The notes below the pieces were generated by a model. It saw nothing but the letters and a program-made list of their open reading frames with translations, did no database searches and was not told the DNA's origin. A DNA stretch of 64,000 bases from Mesosutterella multiformis (lineage in GTDB: Bacteria; Pseudomonadota; Gammaproteobacteria; Burkholderiales; Burkholderiaceae_F), in assembly GCF_003402575.1 (NCBI RefSeq), contig NZ_BGZJ01000001.1:1238501-1302500 (forward strand). The letters are read 5' to 3'. The position numbers were made by a program, and so were the translations under genes. Below are positions 27,963-36,339 of the stretch, piece by piece (position 1 is the stretch's first letter; every line of letters starts with the position of its first letter).

Positions 27963-28469
27963 TCAGATAACCGTACTTCTGTAGCGTATCAGATGCCAGG
28001 CAAGGAAGGCAGTGAAAGCGACACCGGAAGCGACATGCAGGGCCATCTTGCCTCCAGGGCCGATTCCGGGGACAAGACCGAGAAGCGTGAGCGCGTAGGT
28101 CGCCGTCATGGCGCGGTTCACGTTCTGGTTCACGAACTTGGAGCCGTGGAAGGGGTTGAGGTCGCCGATCTGGAACCCCTTTGCCGGCGCTCTCTGACGC
28201 GTGGCTGCGGACTTGGCGGGAACAGGCTTCTCTTCCGGAAGAGCGGCAGAGGCGAGGGCCTTCAGCTGCTCAATATCGAGCTTTGCCGGGTCCCAGAGCA
28301 GGAGGAGGCTCCCGACCCGGGGATTGATTTCCACGGAACGGACGCCTTCAAGCCCCGCGAGGAAAGTCTTCACCTGCTTCACGGTTTCCGCGTTTTTCAG
28401 CGAAGCGTGCCGTGCCCGGAGACGCCCCGGGAAGTAGCTTCGAATGCAGTTTTCAAAAGAGTCCGTCAT
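27963..28469 (-). CDS. FezC-like membrane protein with HMA-type N-terminal domain
   Basis: A 168-residue protein. Its N-terminal half (about 10-75) repeats the pattern of the neighbouring ATPase: YFPGRLRARH then GVRSVEINPRVGSLLLLWD, compared with HIPGRIRWRS then GVRVSPRCGSILITY. This is an HMA-like fold without the CxxC metal site. The C-terminal half has two hydrophobic helices (MTATYALTLLGLVPGIGP and ALHVASGVAFTAFLAWHL). The start overlaps the ATPase stop by four bases (ATGA). The combination matches FezC of described ferrosome loci. The identification is an inference from motif and linkage. Confidence 0.65.
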   Translation of the reverse strand: MTDSFENCIRSYFPGRLRARHASLKNAETVKQVKTFLAGLEGVRSVEINPRVGSLLLLWDPAKLDIEQLKALASAALPEEKPVPAKSAATRQRAPAKGFQIGDLNPFHGSKFVNQNVNRAMTATYALTLLGLVPGIGPGGKMALHVASGVAFTAFLAWHLIRYRSTVI

Positions 28470-30559
28470 GATGCATTTCCTGTCAGATAGTTGCCGCGCA
28501 TTGAATTCACGCAGACGCCGATCGTGGTGCCATTATGGAGCAGGGCTCCGGCAGCCGGTGTGAGTACATTGGTGAGACCGCCGGCAAGGAAGAGCGTATT
28601 GAGTCCAACGCTCGCCTTGAAGTTCGTCTGCACACGGGCCATGGCGCTGCGTGCGAGACGGATGGCCTTCGGAAGATCGGCGAGGTTGTTCGCCGTGAGC
28701 ACGACGTCCGCGACCTCCTGAGCGATATCCGTACCGTCGCGGAGAGACACACCAACGTCAGAGCTTGTGAGGGCCGGTGTGTCGTTGATGCCGTCGCCCA
28801 CCATGATCACTTTGTAGCCGGCGGCGCGAAGCGCCTTCACGGCTTCAGCCTTGCTTTCCGGGAGCATCTGCGCGCGGAACTCATCAATGCCGAGCCGGGC
28901 CGCGATATTCGCGGCGGTTCTCGGGTCATCGCCTGTCAGCATCACAACCTTCTTGATCCCCAGGCCCTTCAGTTCCCGGATCACGTCCACGGCGTTTTCT
29001 TTCGGCGGGTCTTCGACGCCGAAGATACCAATCAGTTTCCCGGCGTGAGCCATGTAGAGAATGCTCTTGCCCTGGTCGGAAAGCCGGATGATATCGTCAG
29101 TCATCACGCTGACATCGACATTCTCGTCCTCTTCCACGAAGTGACGGGAGCCGAGAATAATGTCACGCCCTTCAACCCGGGAGCGGATGCCGTGAGCCAC
29201 GACATATTTCACCTCAGAGTCGTGCGCTTCGATCAGATGATCGAGTCCGGCTTCGCGCGCGGCCTTCACGATGCTGTGAGACACGGGGTGCGGGAAGTGC
29301 TCTTCAAGGCAGGCCGCGACTTTGAGGAGTTCATCCTCACTCCATTCACCGGCCGACACCACGTCCGTGAGGCGCGGAGTAGCCTGAGTGAGCGTTCCGG
29401 TCTTATCGAATACCACAACGTCAGCCTCAGCGAGCGACTCGAGATGCCGACCGCCCTTCACGAGAATGTTTTCCCGGGTTCCTTCCTTCATGGCAGAGAG
29501 AACGCAGAGCGGCGTGGAGAGCCTGAGCGCGCAGCTGTAGTCAACGAGGAGCACGGATGCGGTGCGGGTGAGATTCCTCGTGAAGAGGAACACAAGGCCG
29601 GCAAGGAGGAAGTTGAACGGCACAATCGCGTCAGCCAGATGATCCATCCGGCTTTCGATTCCGGACTTCTGACGCTCGCTTTCATCAATAAACCGGGCGA
29701 TCTGATTCAGGCGGGAATTCTCGACAGATCCGGTCGGACGGATATCGACCTCACCCTCTTCAACCACGGTACCCGCGAAAACGGGCATTCCCTTCGCTTT
29801 GCGGACTGGCAGCGGTTCCCCGGTCATCGTTGACTGGTTGACGAAGGCTTCACCCGAAACCACGGTGCCGTCAACCGGGATGGCGGCGCCTGAGCGCGCC
29901 ACGATGAATTCATCGTCATTCAGAAGCTGAATGCTCTTCTGACGCACGCTGCCATCGGGTTCGCGCACCCAGACCGTGTTCACGCGGACCGTGAGCTGCT
30001 CGGCAAGAGAATCCCGAGACTTTTTCTTCGTCGCCTTTTCGAGCATGTCGCCGAGGCCGAGAAGGAGAATCACGAGACCGGCGGTCCCAAAGTCCCGCAT
30101 CAGAAGTGAAATACCGACCGCTGAGGCGTCCAGCACCTCGACATTCAGTTTTCCTTTCAGGAGTTCGCTGATTCCTCGGCCGATGAACGGAATTGAGCCG
30201 ATGGCCGTATGGATAGTGTTCCAGAGCGTAGGAAGCAGAGGACGCACGAAGACATAGCGTTCAAGCGGCCACCAGTTGTAGTCGGGATCCTTAGGCGCAA
30301 GCCCTCGCTGGGCTGAGGCGGGGCGGGGCGGCGCGGCTTCGGTGCGGATGCCCGCGAGCGCGTCAACCGCCGAGAGCAGTCCTTTCTCGGTGGAGTAGGT
30401 GATAAGAATTGAGCCGCAGCGCGGGCTCACCCGGACACCTTCGACGCCGGTGATCGCGTCGAGTTTTTCGGCGATCGTTTCAGCGAGGCTTCGGGTGAAG
30501 CAGTTCGCTGACCTCCAGCGGATGCGTCCCGGGATGTGATGGACAACGGTGAGATTCAT
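28466..30559 (-). CDS. P1B-type ATPase with SCA motif, FezB-like (P1B-6)
   Basis: A 697-residue heavy-metal P-type ATPase. The N-terminal domain (1-75) is HMA-like but lacks CxxC and instead has PGRIRWR. The membrane-metal motif in the helix at 333-350 is DYSCALRLSTP (Ser342-Cys343-Ala344) where copper and zinc pumps have CPC. Catalytic motifs are TGE (near 246), DKTGTLT (385-391), HPVSHSI and MVGDGINDTPAL. SCA-type P1B ATPases (subgroup P1B-6) include FezB, the iron pump that loads ferrosomes. The next gene overlaps and shares its N-terminal motif. An AGAAGGA site precedes the start. ATPase identity is secure; the iron/ferrosome role is inferred. Confidence 0.85.
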   Translation of the reverse strand: MNLTVVHHIPGRIRWRSANCFTRSLAETIAEKLDAITGVEGVRVSPRCGSILITYSTEKGLLSAVDALAGIRTEAAPPRPASAQRGLAPKDPDYNWWPLERYVFVRPLLPTLWNTIHTAIGSIPFIGRGISELLKGKLNVEVLDASAVGISLLMRDFGTAGLVILLLGLGDMLEKATKKKSRDSLAEQLTVRVNTVWVREPDGSVRQKSIQLLNDDEFIVARSGAAIPVDGTVVSGEAFVNQSTMTGEPLPVRKAKGMPVFAGTVVEEGEVDIRPTGSVENSRLNQIARFIDESERQKSGIESRMDHLADAIVPFNFLLAGLVFLFTRNLTRTASVLLVDYSCALRLSTPLCVLSAMKEGTRENILVKGGRHLESLAEADVVVFDKTGTLTQATPRLTDVVSAGEWSEDELLKVAACLEEHFPHPVSHSIVKAAREAGLDHLIEAHDSEVKYVVAHGIRSRVEGRDIILGSRHFVEEDENVDVSVMTDDIIRLSDQGKSILYMAHAGKLIGIFGVEDPPKENAVDVIRELKGLGIKKVVMLTGDDPRTAANIAARLGIDEFRAQMLPESKAEAVKALRAAGYKVIMVGDGINDTPALTSSDVGVSLRDGTDIAQEVADVVLTANNLADLPKAIRLARSAMARVQTNFKASVGLNTLFLAGGLTNVLTPAAGALLHNGTTIGVCVNSMRGNYLTGNAS

Positions 30560-30593
30560 GCGGAAAAGGTCCTTCTGTGTGTATCGGCCTGCA

Positions 30594-30628
30594 CAAAATA
30601 AAACGGAGCCGGGCTTTCGCCTGGCTCC
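30594..30628 (-). terminator. Hairpin terminator between the 101-residue gene and the ATPase
   Basis: On the minus strand GGAGCCAGGC (30628-30619) pairs with GCCCGGCTCC (30614-30605) across a GAAA loop, followed by GTTTTATTTT. It lies in the 131-bp gap upstream of the ATPase gene and should give a short abundant transcript for the first gene, with partial read-through into the pump. Confidence 0.8.
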
Positions 30629-30690
30629 ATCACACCTTCTGATTGCAGCTTTCAGGGGAAAGCCGGTCGGTATTGCTTACGGACCCGGTA

Positions 30691-30996
30691 TCAGGCAGCA
30701 GCGGGCTTTTCAGCAGCGGGCTGCGCGGGAGCGGCTTCCTGAAGCACCGGCTCCTTATCGGAACGGCGTTCTTCAGACTTCGCCTGGGCTTCGGCGAGCA
30801 CGTCAGAAATATCTTCACGGGCAGCGTCAACCTTTTCGAGAACCTTCTCACGGACGTCATAGCCGCGGGAAAGAAGATCAGAGGCGATAGGCTTGATGCC
30901 CTTCAGCTTGCCGCGGGAAACCACGGTAGCACCGATAGCACCGATAGCGATGCCGCCAAGGAGGAAGAGTCCGCACTTCACGACTTCACGGTTCAT
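30691..30996 (-). CDS. Small YtxH/DUF6110-like membrane protein, first gene of fez-like locus
   Basis: A 101-residue protein with one N-terminal hydrophobic helix that is glycine-rich (GLFLLGGIAIGAIGATVVSRG, in part), then an amphipathic helical region (VREKVLEKVDAAREDISDVL) and an Ala/Pro/Lys/Glu tail. The layout resembles the small DUF6110-type proteins found next to SCA-motif ATPases; the domain name is from memory and should be searched. Its own terminator suggests it is made in excess over the ATPase, as a structural protein would be. Confidence 0.6.
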   Translation of the reverse strand: MNREVVKCGLFLLGGIAIGAIGATVVSRGKLKGIKPIASDLLSRGYDVREKVLEKVDAAREDISDVLAEAQAKSEERRSDKEPVLQEAAPAQPAAEKPAAA

Positions 30997-31579
30997 TTTG
31001 TTCTGGCCTTTATAGAGTAAGTAGATTTCTTGCTGAGGCGCCTCTTCTTGTCTCTTGAAAAGAGATGATTATGAGAAGCGTTTTTATTTCCGCTATTTTA
31101 CCGAAGAAAAACGATTTTGGTAGCCGCCCTACTTTTTAGCACAGGTAGTGATAAACAGGCAATTTGTGCAGAAGATCTACTCAGAGGAGGTACTCTGGCT
31201 GGCGGTCAGAAGAGCGGCGCTATATAGAAAAGAAAAAAGAAAATGCGAAAGGCAAAAAAAACCGGGCTTGCAGGTAAGCCCGGACACCAAGAAAAGCATG
31301 GTTCACTTTATACATAGCAGCAACAGTAGCGCTGCAGCCGCCAGCCCCTCGAAAGGAACCACGCAGGGAGAAACATCAGATTGTCCGCAATAACCCATCA
31401 CGGTTCTGACGTAGGGAATTGTACGTATTGATAGGTAAAATATAATAGGTGAAAACCCTAAATAAAAGAGAGTTCCGGATTTAAGCAGTCGAATCAATGT
31501 GTAGCGGTACTCTCCCTTTTGACTACAACCTAAGGCCAGATAACGTATCAAAGCTATGATGATATAGTAAACAGAAAAA
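30997..31579. other. AT-rich intergenic region upstream of nrdD
   Basis: About 580 bp of lower GC content than the surroundings. It holds the presumed promoter of the fez-like locus near 31000-31090 and a minus-strand hairpin terminator (listed). A minus-strand frame of 105 codons with a TTG start (31303-31620) is hydrophobic, but it has no ribosome site and overlaps the NrdR boxes, so it is not called as a gene. Nothing else recognisable was seen. Confidence 0.5.
31254..31283 (-). terminator. Orphan minus-strand terminator
   Basis: CCGGGCTT (31262-31269) pairs with AAGCCCGG (31276-31283); on the minus strand it is followed by eight T (31261-31254). No convincing gene ends here. It could close a transcript running from the nrdD promoter region towards the fez-like locus. 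Confidence 0.75.
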
Positions 31580-31595
31580 TCACAACAAATGGTGT
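31580..31595 (+). promoter_or_regulatory. NrdR box 1 upstream of nrdD
   Basis: TCACAACAAATGGTGT matches the NrdR consensus ACACWATATATWGTGT at 12 of 16 positions by eye. A second box follows after exactly 15 bp. Paired boxes about three helical turns apart are the normal arrangement for repression of ribonucleotide reductase genes by NrdR. Confidence 0.75.
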
Positions 31596-31610
31596 TTTCC
31601 GCGTTTTCAT

Positions 31611-31626
31611 TCGCTATCAATGGTGT
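31611..31626 (+). promoter_or_regulatory. NrdR box 2 upstream of nrdD
   Basis: TCGCTATCAATGGTGT matches the NrdR consensus at 11 of 16 positions. Its centre is 31 bp from that of box 1, and it ends 51 bp before the nrdD start codon. Confidence 0.72.
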
Positions 31627-31677
31627 TTATGCGGATTTCACTTCTGTTTAAAACACAATGATCTCAGGGGACTCAGA

Positions 31678-33720
31678 ATGACAGTGGAACTTGAGCCGCG
31701 CCATATTATCAAGCGCGACGGCAGCATCCGTGATTTTGACGCGGACAAGATCGTGATCGCGATCGCGAAGGCGGGCAAGGCAACCGGAGAAATCACGGCT
31801 GAAGGCGCAAAACGCCTGACGGAAACCGAGGTGATGCCCCGGATCCGGGCTCTGAAAACCGAAACGCCGGATATTGAGAAAGTTCAGGACGCTGTCGAAC
31901 AGTCGATCTTCGCGGGCGGTTTTTTCAAGACGCTCCGCGCCTACATCGTTTATCGCGAGCAGCACGCAAAACAGCGCGACGCAAAGCACAGCTGGATTGA
32001 TGTTGAGTCTTCGATCAATGAGTATCTGAATCAGCTTGACTGGCGCGTGAACGCCAACGCGAACCAGGGCTACTCGCTTGGCGGCCTGATTCTGAATGTG
32101 TCAGGGAAGGTCGTCGCGAACTACTGGCTGAATTCGATCTACGCGCCGGAGATTGGGCTCGCTCACCGGAACGGCGATCTTCATATCCACGACCTCGATA
32201 TGCTCTCCGGCTACTGCGCCGGCTGGTCGCTACGTACGCTTCTGCAGGAAGGACTGAATGGGGTTCCCGGGAAGGTGGAAGCCGGGGCGCCGAAGCATTT
32301 TTCTTCCGCCGCCGGTCAGATCGTGAATTTCCTTGGCACGATGCAGAACGAGTGGGCGGGGGCTCAGGCATTTTCTTCGTTTGACACCTATATGGCACCT
32401 TACATCCGTAAGGACAATCTGCCGTACGAGGAGGTTCTTCAGAGCATTCAGGAGCTGATTTATAACCTGAATGTGCCGTCCCGCTGGGGCACGCAGACGC
32501 CGTTCACGAATCTCACGTTTGACTGGGTGTGCCCGGAGGATCTGAGAAATCAGCATCCGGTGATCGCGGGCGAGGAGCAGCCCTTCACCTATGGTGAACT
32601 GAAGCCCGAAATGGACATGATCAACCGGGCCTATATCGAAGTCATGATGAAGGGGGACTCGAAGGGCCGTGTCTTCACGTTCCCGATCCCGACCTACAAC
32701 ATCACCAAGGATTTCGACTGGGACAGCCCGAATACCCTGCTCCTCTTCCGGATGACGGCGAAGTACGGTCTTCCGTATTTCCAGAACTTCATTAATTCGG
32801 ATCTGAAACCGAACATGATCCGCTCGATGTGCTGCCGCCTGCAGCTTGACCTGCGGGAGCTCCTGAAGCGAGGCAACGGTCTCTTCGGTTCCGCGGAGCA
32901 GACGGGATCCATCGGTGTGGTCACGATCAACTGCGCGCGGCTTGGCAATCTCTTCAAGTCCGATGAGGAAGGTCTCTACAAACGCCTTGATCATTTGCTG
33001 GAAATGGCCCGCGACTCGCTTGAAGTGAAGAGAAAGGTGATCCAGCGCTATATGGATCAGGGGCTCTTCCCGTACACCAAGCGTTATCTCGGCACACTCC
33101 GCAATCATTTCTCCACGATCGGCGTGAACGGCATGAATGAAATGATCCGTAACTTCACGAACGACGAGCATGACATCACCGATGACTGGGGTCATGCTTT
33201 CGCGCTGAAGATGCTGGATCACGTCCGCAGCCGCATGGTGGAATTCCAGACCGAAACCGGCCATATGTATAACCTCGAAGCGACGCCTGCTGAGGGCACG
33301 ACTTACCGGTTCGCGAAGGAAGATAAGAAACGCTTCCCGGATATTCTCCAGGCGGGTACACCGGAGCATCCGTACTACACGAACAGCTCCCAGCTGCCGG
33401 TTGGATATACGGATGATCCGTTCCTCGCTCTTGAAATGCAGGATGACCTGCAGAAGAAATACACCGGCGGCACGGTTCTGCATCTCTACATGAATGAGGC
33501 GGTGTCGTCCGCTGAAGCCTGCAGAGAGCTCGTACGGCGTGTCCTGACGACATTCCGCCTGCCGTACATCACGGTGACCCCGACTTTCTCGATCTGCCCG
33601 AAGCATGGGTATATCTCAGGGCGCCATGATTTCTGCCCGTACTGCGACGCTGAGCTTCTCGCGAAGAAGAAGGCGGAAGCCGCAGTGGCAAATGCCTCGC
33701 AGGCTGCCAAGGCTGCGTAG
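31678..33720 (+). CDS. nrdD: Anaerobic (class III) ribonucleotide reductase lacking its glycyl-radical tail
   Basis: This 680-residue protein reduces ribonucleoside triphosphates without oxygen. It starts with an ATP-cone domain (HIIKRDGSIRDFDADKIVIA). The core shows the NxxxPSRWGTQTPFTNLTFDW region and the catalytic fold. The zinc-site end reads SICPKHGYISGRHDFCPYC, but the protein then stops after a Lys/Ala-rich tail. The RxxGY glycyl-radical motif that should follow is absent and occurs instead in the next small gene. An AGGGGA site precedes the ATG, and two NrdR boxes lie upstream. The enzyme is a two-piece NrdD unless a sequencing error is shown. Confidence 0.95.
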   Translation: MTVELEPRHIIKRDGSIRDFDADKIVIAIAKAGKATGEITAEGAKRLTETEVMPRIRALKTETPDIEKVQDAVEQSIFAGGFFKTLRAYIVYREQHAKQRDAKHSWIDVESSINEYLNQLDWRVNANANQGYSLGGLILNVSGKVVANYWLNSIYAPEIGLAHRNGDLHIHDLDMLSGYCAGWSLRTLLQEGLNGVPGKVEAGAPKHFSSAAGQIVNFLGTMQNEWAGAQAFSSFDTYMAPYIRKDNLPYEEVLQSIQELIYNLNVPSRWGTQTPFTNLTFDWVCPEDLRNQHPVIAGEEQPFTYGELKPEMDMINRAYIEVMMKGDSKGRVFTFPIPTYNITKDFDWDSPNTLLLFRMTAKYGLPYFQNFINSDLKPNMIRSMCCRLQLDLRELLKRGNGLFGSAEQTGSIGVVTINCARLGNLFKSDEEGLYKRLDHLLEMARDSLEVKRKVIQRYMDQGLFPYTKRYLGTLRNHFSTIGVNGMNEMIRNFTNDEHDITDDWGHAFALKMLDHVRSRMVEFQTETGHMYNLEATPAEGTTYRFAKEDKKRFPDILQAGTPEHPYYTNSSQLPVGYTDDPFLALEMQDDLQKKYTGGTVLHLYMNEAVSSAEACRELVRRVLTTFRLPYITVTPTFSICPKHGYISGRHDFCPYCDAELLAKKKAEAAVANASQAAKAA

Positions 33721-33755
33721 GCTGACTAGACTTTGAATAGTGAAACAGGAGACGA

Positions 33756-33953
33756 ATGATGGAAGAAAAATCCTCTGAAGTGGTTCTGAAAGATTCCGAG
33801 CGTCAGAAGTGCGAAGTGTGGACTCGCGTGATGGGATATCACCGTCCGGTGCAGTCCTTCAATAAAGGCAAGGTCGGCGAATTTCTCGAGCGCAAGTTCT
33901 TCACGGAAGAGCACTGCGGTCTTGCCCGTCCGGCTGAAAAGGCGAATGCCTGA
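33756..33953 (+). CDS. Stand-alone glycyl-radical domain of NrdD
   Basis: A 65-residue protein containing CEVWTRVMGYHRPVQSFN followed by KGKVGEFLERKFF. This is the C-terminal glycyl-radical segment normally fused to class III ribonucleotide reductases (RxxGY, with Gly as the radical site). The gene is 35 bp after nrdD, in another reading frame, with its own AGGAG site four or seven bases before the paired ATGs (33756 and 33759). A single base error therefore cannot simply rejoin it. Cys19 in KCEVW may supply a ligand to the zinc site of the large piece. It lies 11 bp before nrdG, so the three are one operon. Confidence 0.85.
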   Translation: MMEEKSSEVVLKDSERQKCEVWTRVMGYHRPVQSFNKGKVGEFLERKFFTEEHCGLARPAEKANA

Positions 33954-33964
33954 GGGACGGAGGC

Positions 33965-34699
33965 ATGACGCCTGAAAGAGGTCCTGAAGGACTGCGGGTC
34001 GGAGCGATCACGTCATTTACGACGATCGACTTCCCGGGGAAACTGGCGGCAGTCGCTTTTATTCAGGGCTGTCCGTGGGACTGTACGTATTGTCAGAATC
34101 CCTGGCTGCGCCCCTTTAAGTTTGATCCGCAGTATGAGCACGAAAGCTGGGAGTCGCTCATCGCGCTTCTCAGCCGCCGGAAGGGGCTTCTGGATGGCGT
34201 TGTTTTTTCCGGCGGCGAACCGCTCTCAGACCCTGCGCTGCCGGCAGCAATCAAGGCGGTGAAGTCACAGGGATTTCTGGTGGCGGTGCACACGTCGGGT
34301 GCCTACCCCGCGGTTCTGAAGGAGATCCTTCCGGATATCGACTGGGTGGGGCTTGATATCAAGGCACCGCTCACTGATCCTGCGGCTTTCAGGAACATTA
34401 TCCGGGTTGGCGCAGGGGAAGAGAAAACGCTCGACAGTCTGGATATTCTGAAGGCTTCAGGTGTTCCTTTTGAATGCCGCACCACCTGCCACCCGGCTTT
34501 TCTTTCTGAGGAGCAGCTGCTCGGGATTGGTGTGTCGCTCGCGGCAAAAGGCGTGAAGTCCTATGCGCTGCAGCCCTTCCGTGTGCCGCCGGGATTTGAG
34601 TCTGAGTCACTTTACCCGAACTGTCCTCCGGACTATCCGAGTCCGGATCTTCAGGCAAGGCTGAGATCGCTTTTCCCGCAGTTTGCCGTAAGACGCTAG
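33965..34699 (+). CDS. nrdG: Anaerobic ribonucleotide reductase activase, radical SAM
   Basis: A 244-residue radical SAM protein. The cluster motif is GCPWDCTYCQNPW (CxxxCxxC), followed by VFSGGEPLSDP. At this length it resembles the longer activases that accompany formate-dependent NrdD rather than the roughly 155-residue E. coli NrdG. It would generate the glycyl radical on the small protein encoded immediately upstream. It ends the operon at a bidirectional terminator. Confidence 0.93.
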   Translation: MTPERGPEGLRVGAITSFTTIDFPGKLAAVAFIQGCPWDCTYCQNPWLRPFKFDPQYEHESWESLIALLSRRKGLLDGVVFSGGEPLSDPALPAAIKAVKSQGFLVAVHTSGAYPAVLKEILPDIDWVGLDIKAPLTDPAAFRNIIRVGAGEEKTLDSLDILKASGVPFECRTTCHPAFLSEEQLLGIGVSLAAKGVKSYALQPFRVPPGFESESLYPNCPPDYPSPDLQARLRSLFPQFAVRR

Positions 34700-34718
34700 A
34701 AGTTTTCTGAGGAGAGAG

Positions 34719-34758
34719 AAAAGGGGCCGGATTCCTGATTGGAACCCGGCCCCCTTTT
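34719..34758. terminator. Bidirectional terminator between nrdG and nhaC
   Basis: AAAAGGGGCCGG and its partner CCGGCCCCCTTTT form a GC-rich stem flanked by A-run and T-run, between two convergent genes. Confidence 0.88.
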
Positions 34759-34785
34759 ATTCAGAGCTTCAGCAGACGCTGATTT

Positions 34786-36339
34786 TTACGCCTGAGCTTT
34801 CGCGGCTTTGGAGTGACGCATATGAAGCATGGTCACGGCAACGAGCATCAGCACAACGGACGTACCGAAAGAGGCAATCCAGGAGCCGTGAGTGAAACCG
34901 GCAACCAGATACCCGGCCATCGCGCAGGTGGCCACAGTGAGCGAATATGGCAGCTGCGTTGATACGTGGTCTATGTGGTTACACCCGGAACCTGCCGAAG
35001 AAAGAATCGTGGTGTCAGAAATCGGCGAGCAGTGGTCACCGAAGACGGAGCCAGCGAGCGTGGCGGAGAGGGCCACGATCATCATGTCAGGCATGACAGA
35101 GTGGGTGATCGGAACCATGATCGGGATCAGAATGCCGAACGTGCCCCAGGCCGTGCCGGTCGAGAAGGATAGGAACGCGGCAATCACGAAGATGGCGGCC
35201 GGAAGGAAGAGCGCGGTGGCGGAACCCGACTGCACCAGACCCTGGATGAACTGCGGAGTCTGAAGCATATCGCGGCAGACACCGGACAGAGCCCAGGCGA
35301 GCACAAGAATCATATTCGCGGGAAGCATCACTTTCACGCCTTCAACGAACCCATCCATATAGGTCTTGAAGGACATCACCTTGCGGCTGAGGAACATGAT
35401 GAGCGTCACGATGTGAGCACCGAAGCAGGCCCAGACGAGAGCGGTGGAAGCGGAGGTGTTGCCGAGCGCGGCGAACACGGTGTGGAACTTGGGATCCTTG
35501 CCCCAGTAGCCGCCCGAGTAAAGCAGACAGAAGACCGCGAAGCAAATGAGAGCGATGATCGGGATGATCATGTCGGCAACCGTGCCTTTTTCCCCAGCCC
35601 GGTCAAGAGCGTCAGACTTCACCACACCGGTGCCGGCGCCGTTATCGATTCCTTCCATGGCACGCTTTTCAAAGGCCTTCATCGGACCGATGTCGTAGCT
35701 TGTCCAGCTGATAAAGAGGGCAAGACCGATCGCGAGCAGCGCGTAGAAGTTCCACGGAATGGCGGCAACAAACGCGGCGAGATCATTTTCAAAAGCGCCC
35801 GTGGTCTTAAGAGAGGAGCCGACAGCGGCAGCCCAGGAAGAGATCGGGGCGATGATGCAGACAGGGGCCGCGGTCGTATCGACGAGATAGGCGAGCTTCG
35901 CGCGGGAAATGCGGTGCGCGTCCGTCACCGGACGCATCACCGTGCCGGTCGTGAGGCAGGAGAAGTAGTCATCAATGAAGATGCAGATGCCGAGACCGGT
36001 CGTCGCCATCAGGGCGCCGCGGCGCGATCTGATTTTGCCGAGGGCCCAGTGTCCGTAGGCCTTGGTGGCACCTGAGAGCGAGATGCAGTACACCAGGGCG
36101 CCAAGCATTGATGTAAAGAGAATGATGGTGAAGTCAAGCTTATTCACCATGATTCCGAAGGTGGCGGACACGGTTCCCATGACAGGGTTCGCGCCGGTTC
36201 CAATGGCCCAGATCAGCGATCCGGACAGAACACCGAGCAGCAGCGAGGACAGCACTTCTTTCGTTACAAGAGCGAGTCCGATTGCGATGATGGGGGGCAG
36301 AATCGACAGCCACCCGGCGGCGTAAGGGGCGATCTCCAT
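34786..36339 (-). CDS. NhaC-family Na+/H+ antiporter
   Basis: A 517-residue membrane protein with about eleven hydrophobic helices. Family motifs are GLGICIFIDDYFSCLTTGT near residue 117, DTTAAPVCIIAPISSW near 155, FSTGTAWGTFGILIP near 390 and GSVFGDHCSPISDTTILSSAG near 430. Such NhaC-family proteins exchange Na+ with protons or with organic anions. The gene is monocistronic and divergent from the structured 36.5 kb transcript. The symbol is left blank because family members differ in substrate. Confidence 0.88.
   Translation of the reverse strand: MEIAPYAAGWLSILPPIIAIGLALVTKEVLSSLLLGVLSGSLIWAIGTGANPVMGTVSATFGIMVNKLDFTIILFTSMLGALVYCISLSGATKAYGHWALGKIRSRRGALMATTGLGICIFIDDYFSCLTTGTVMRPVTDAHRISRAKLAYLVDTTAAPVCIIAPISSWAAAVGSSLKTTGAFENDLAAFVAAIPWNFYALLAIGLALFISWTSYDIGPMKAFEKRAMEGIDNGAGTGVVKSDALDRAGEKGTVADMIIPIIALICFAVFCLLYSGGYWGKDPKFHTVFAALGNTSASTALVWACFGAHIVTLIMFLSRKVMSFKTYMDGFVEGVKVMLPANMILVLAWALSGVCRDMLQTPQFIQGLVQSGSATALFLPAAIFVIAAFLSFSTGTAWGTFGILIPIMVPITHSVMPDMMIVALSATLAGSVFGDHCSPISDTTILSSAGSGCNHIDHVSTQLPYSLTVATCAMAGYLVAGFTHGSWIASFGTSVVLMLVAVTMLHMRHSKAAKAQA

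Noticed and set aside
31061-31079. Fur-box-like sequence upstream of the fez-like locus
   Set aside because: About 11 of 19 consensus matches by eye, concentrated in one core; too weak to call without a matrix scan.
31303-31620. 105-codon hydrophobic minus-strand frame
   Set aside because: It has only a TTG start, no ribosome site, and overlaps the NrdR boxes. Kept as a note in the intergenic entry.
33720-33756. Simple frameshift joining nrdD to its radical domain
   Set aside because: The downstream piece has its own AGGAG and paired ATGs, and stop codons lie between; a single indel would not restore a typical fused protein.
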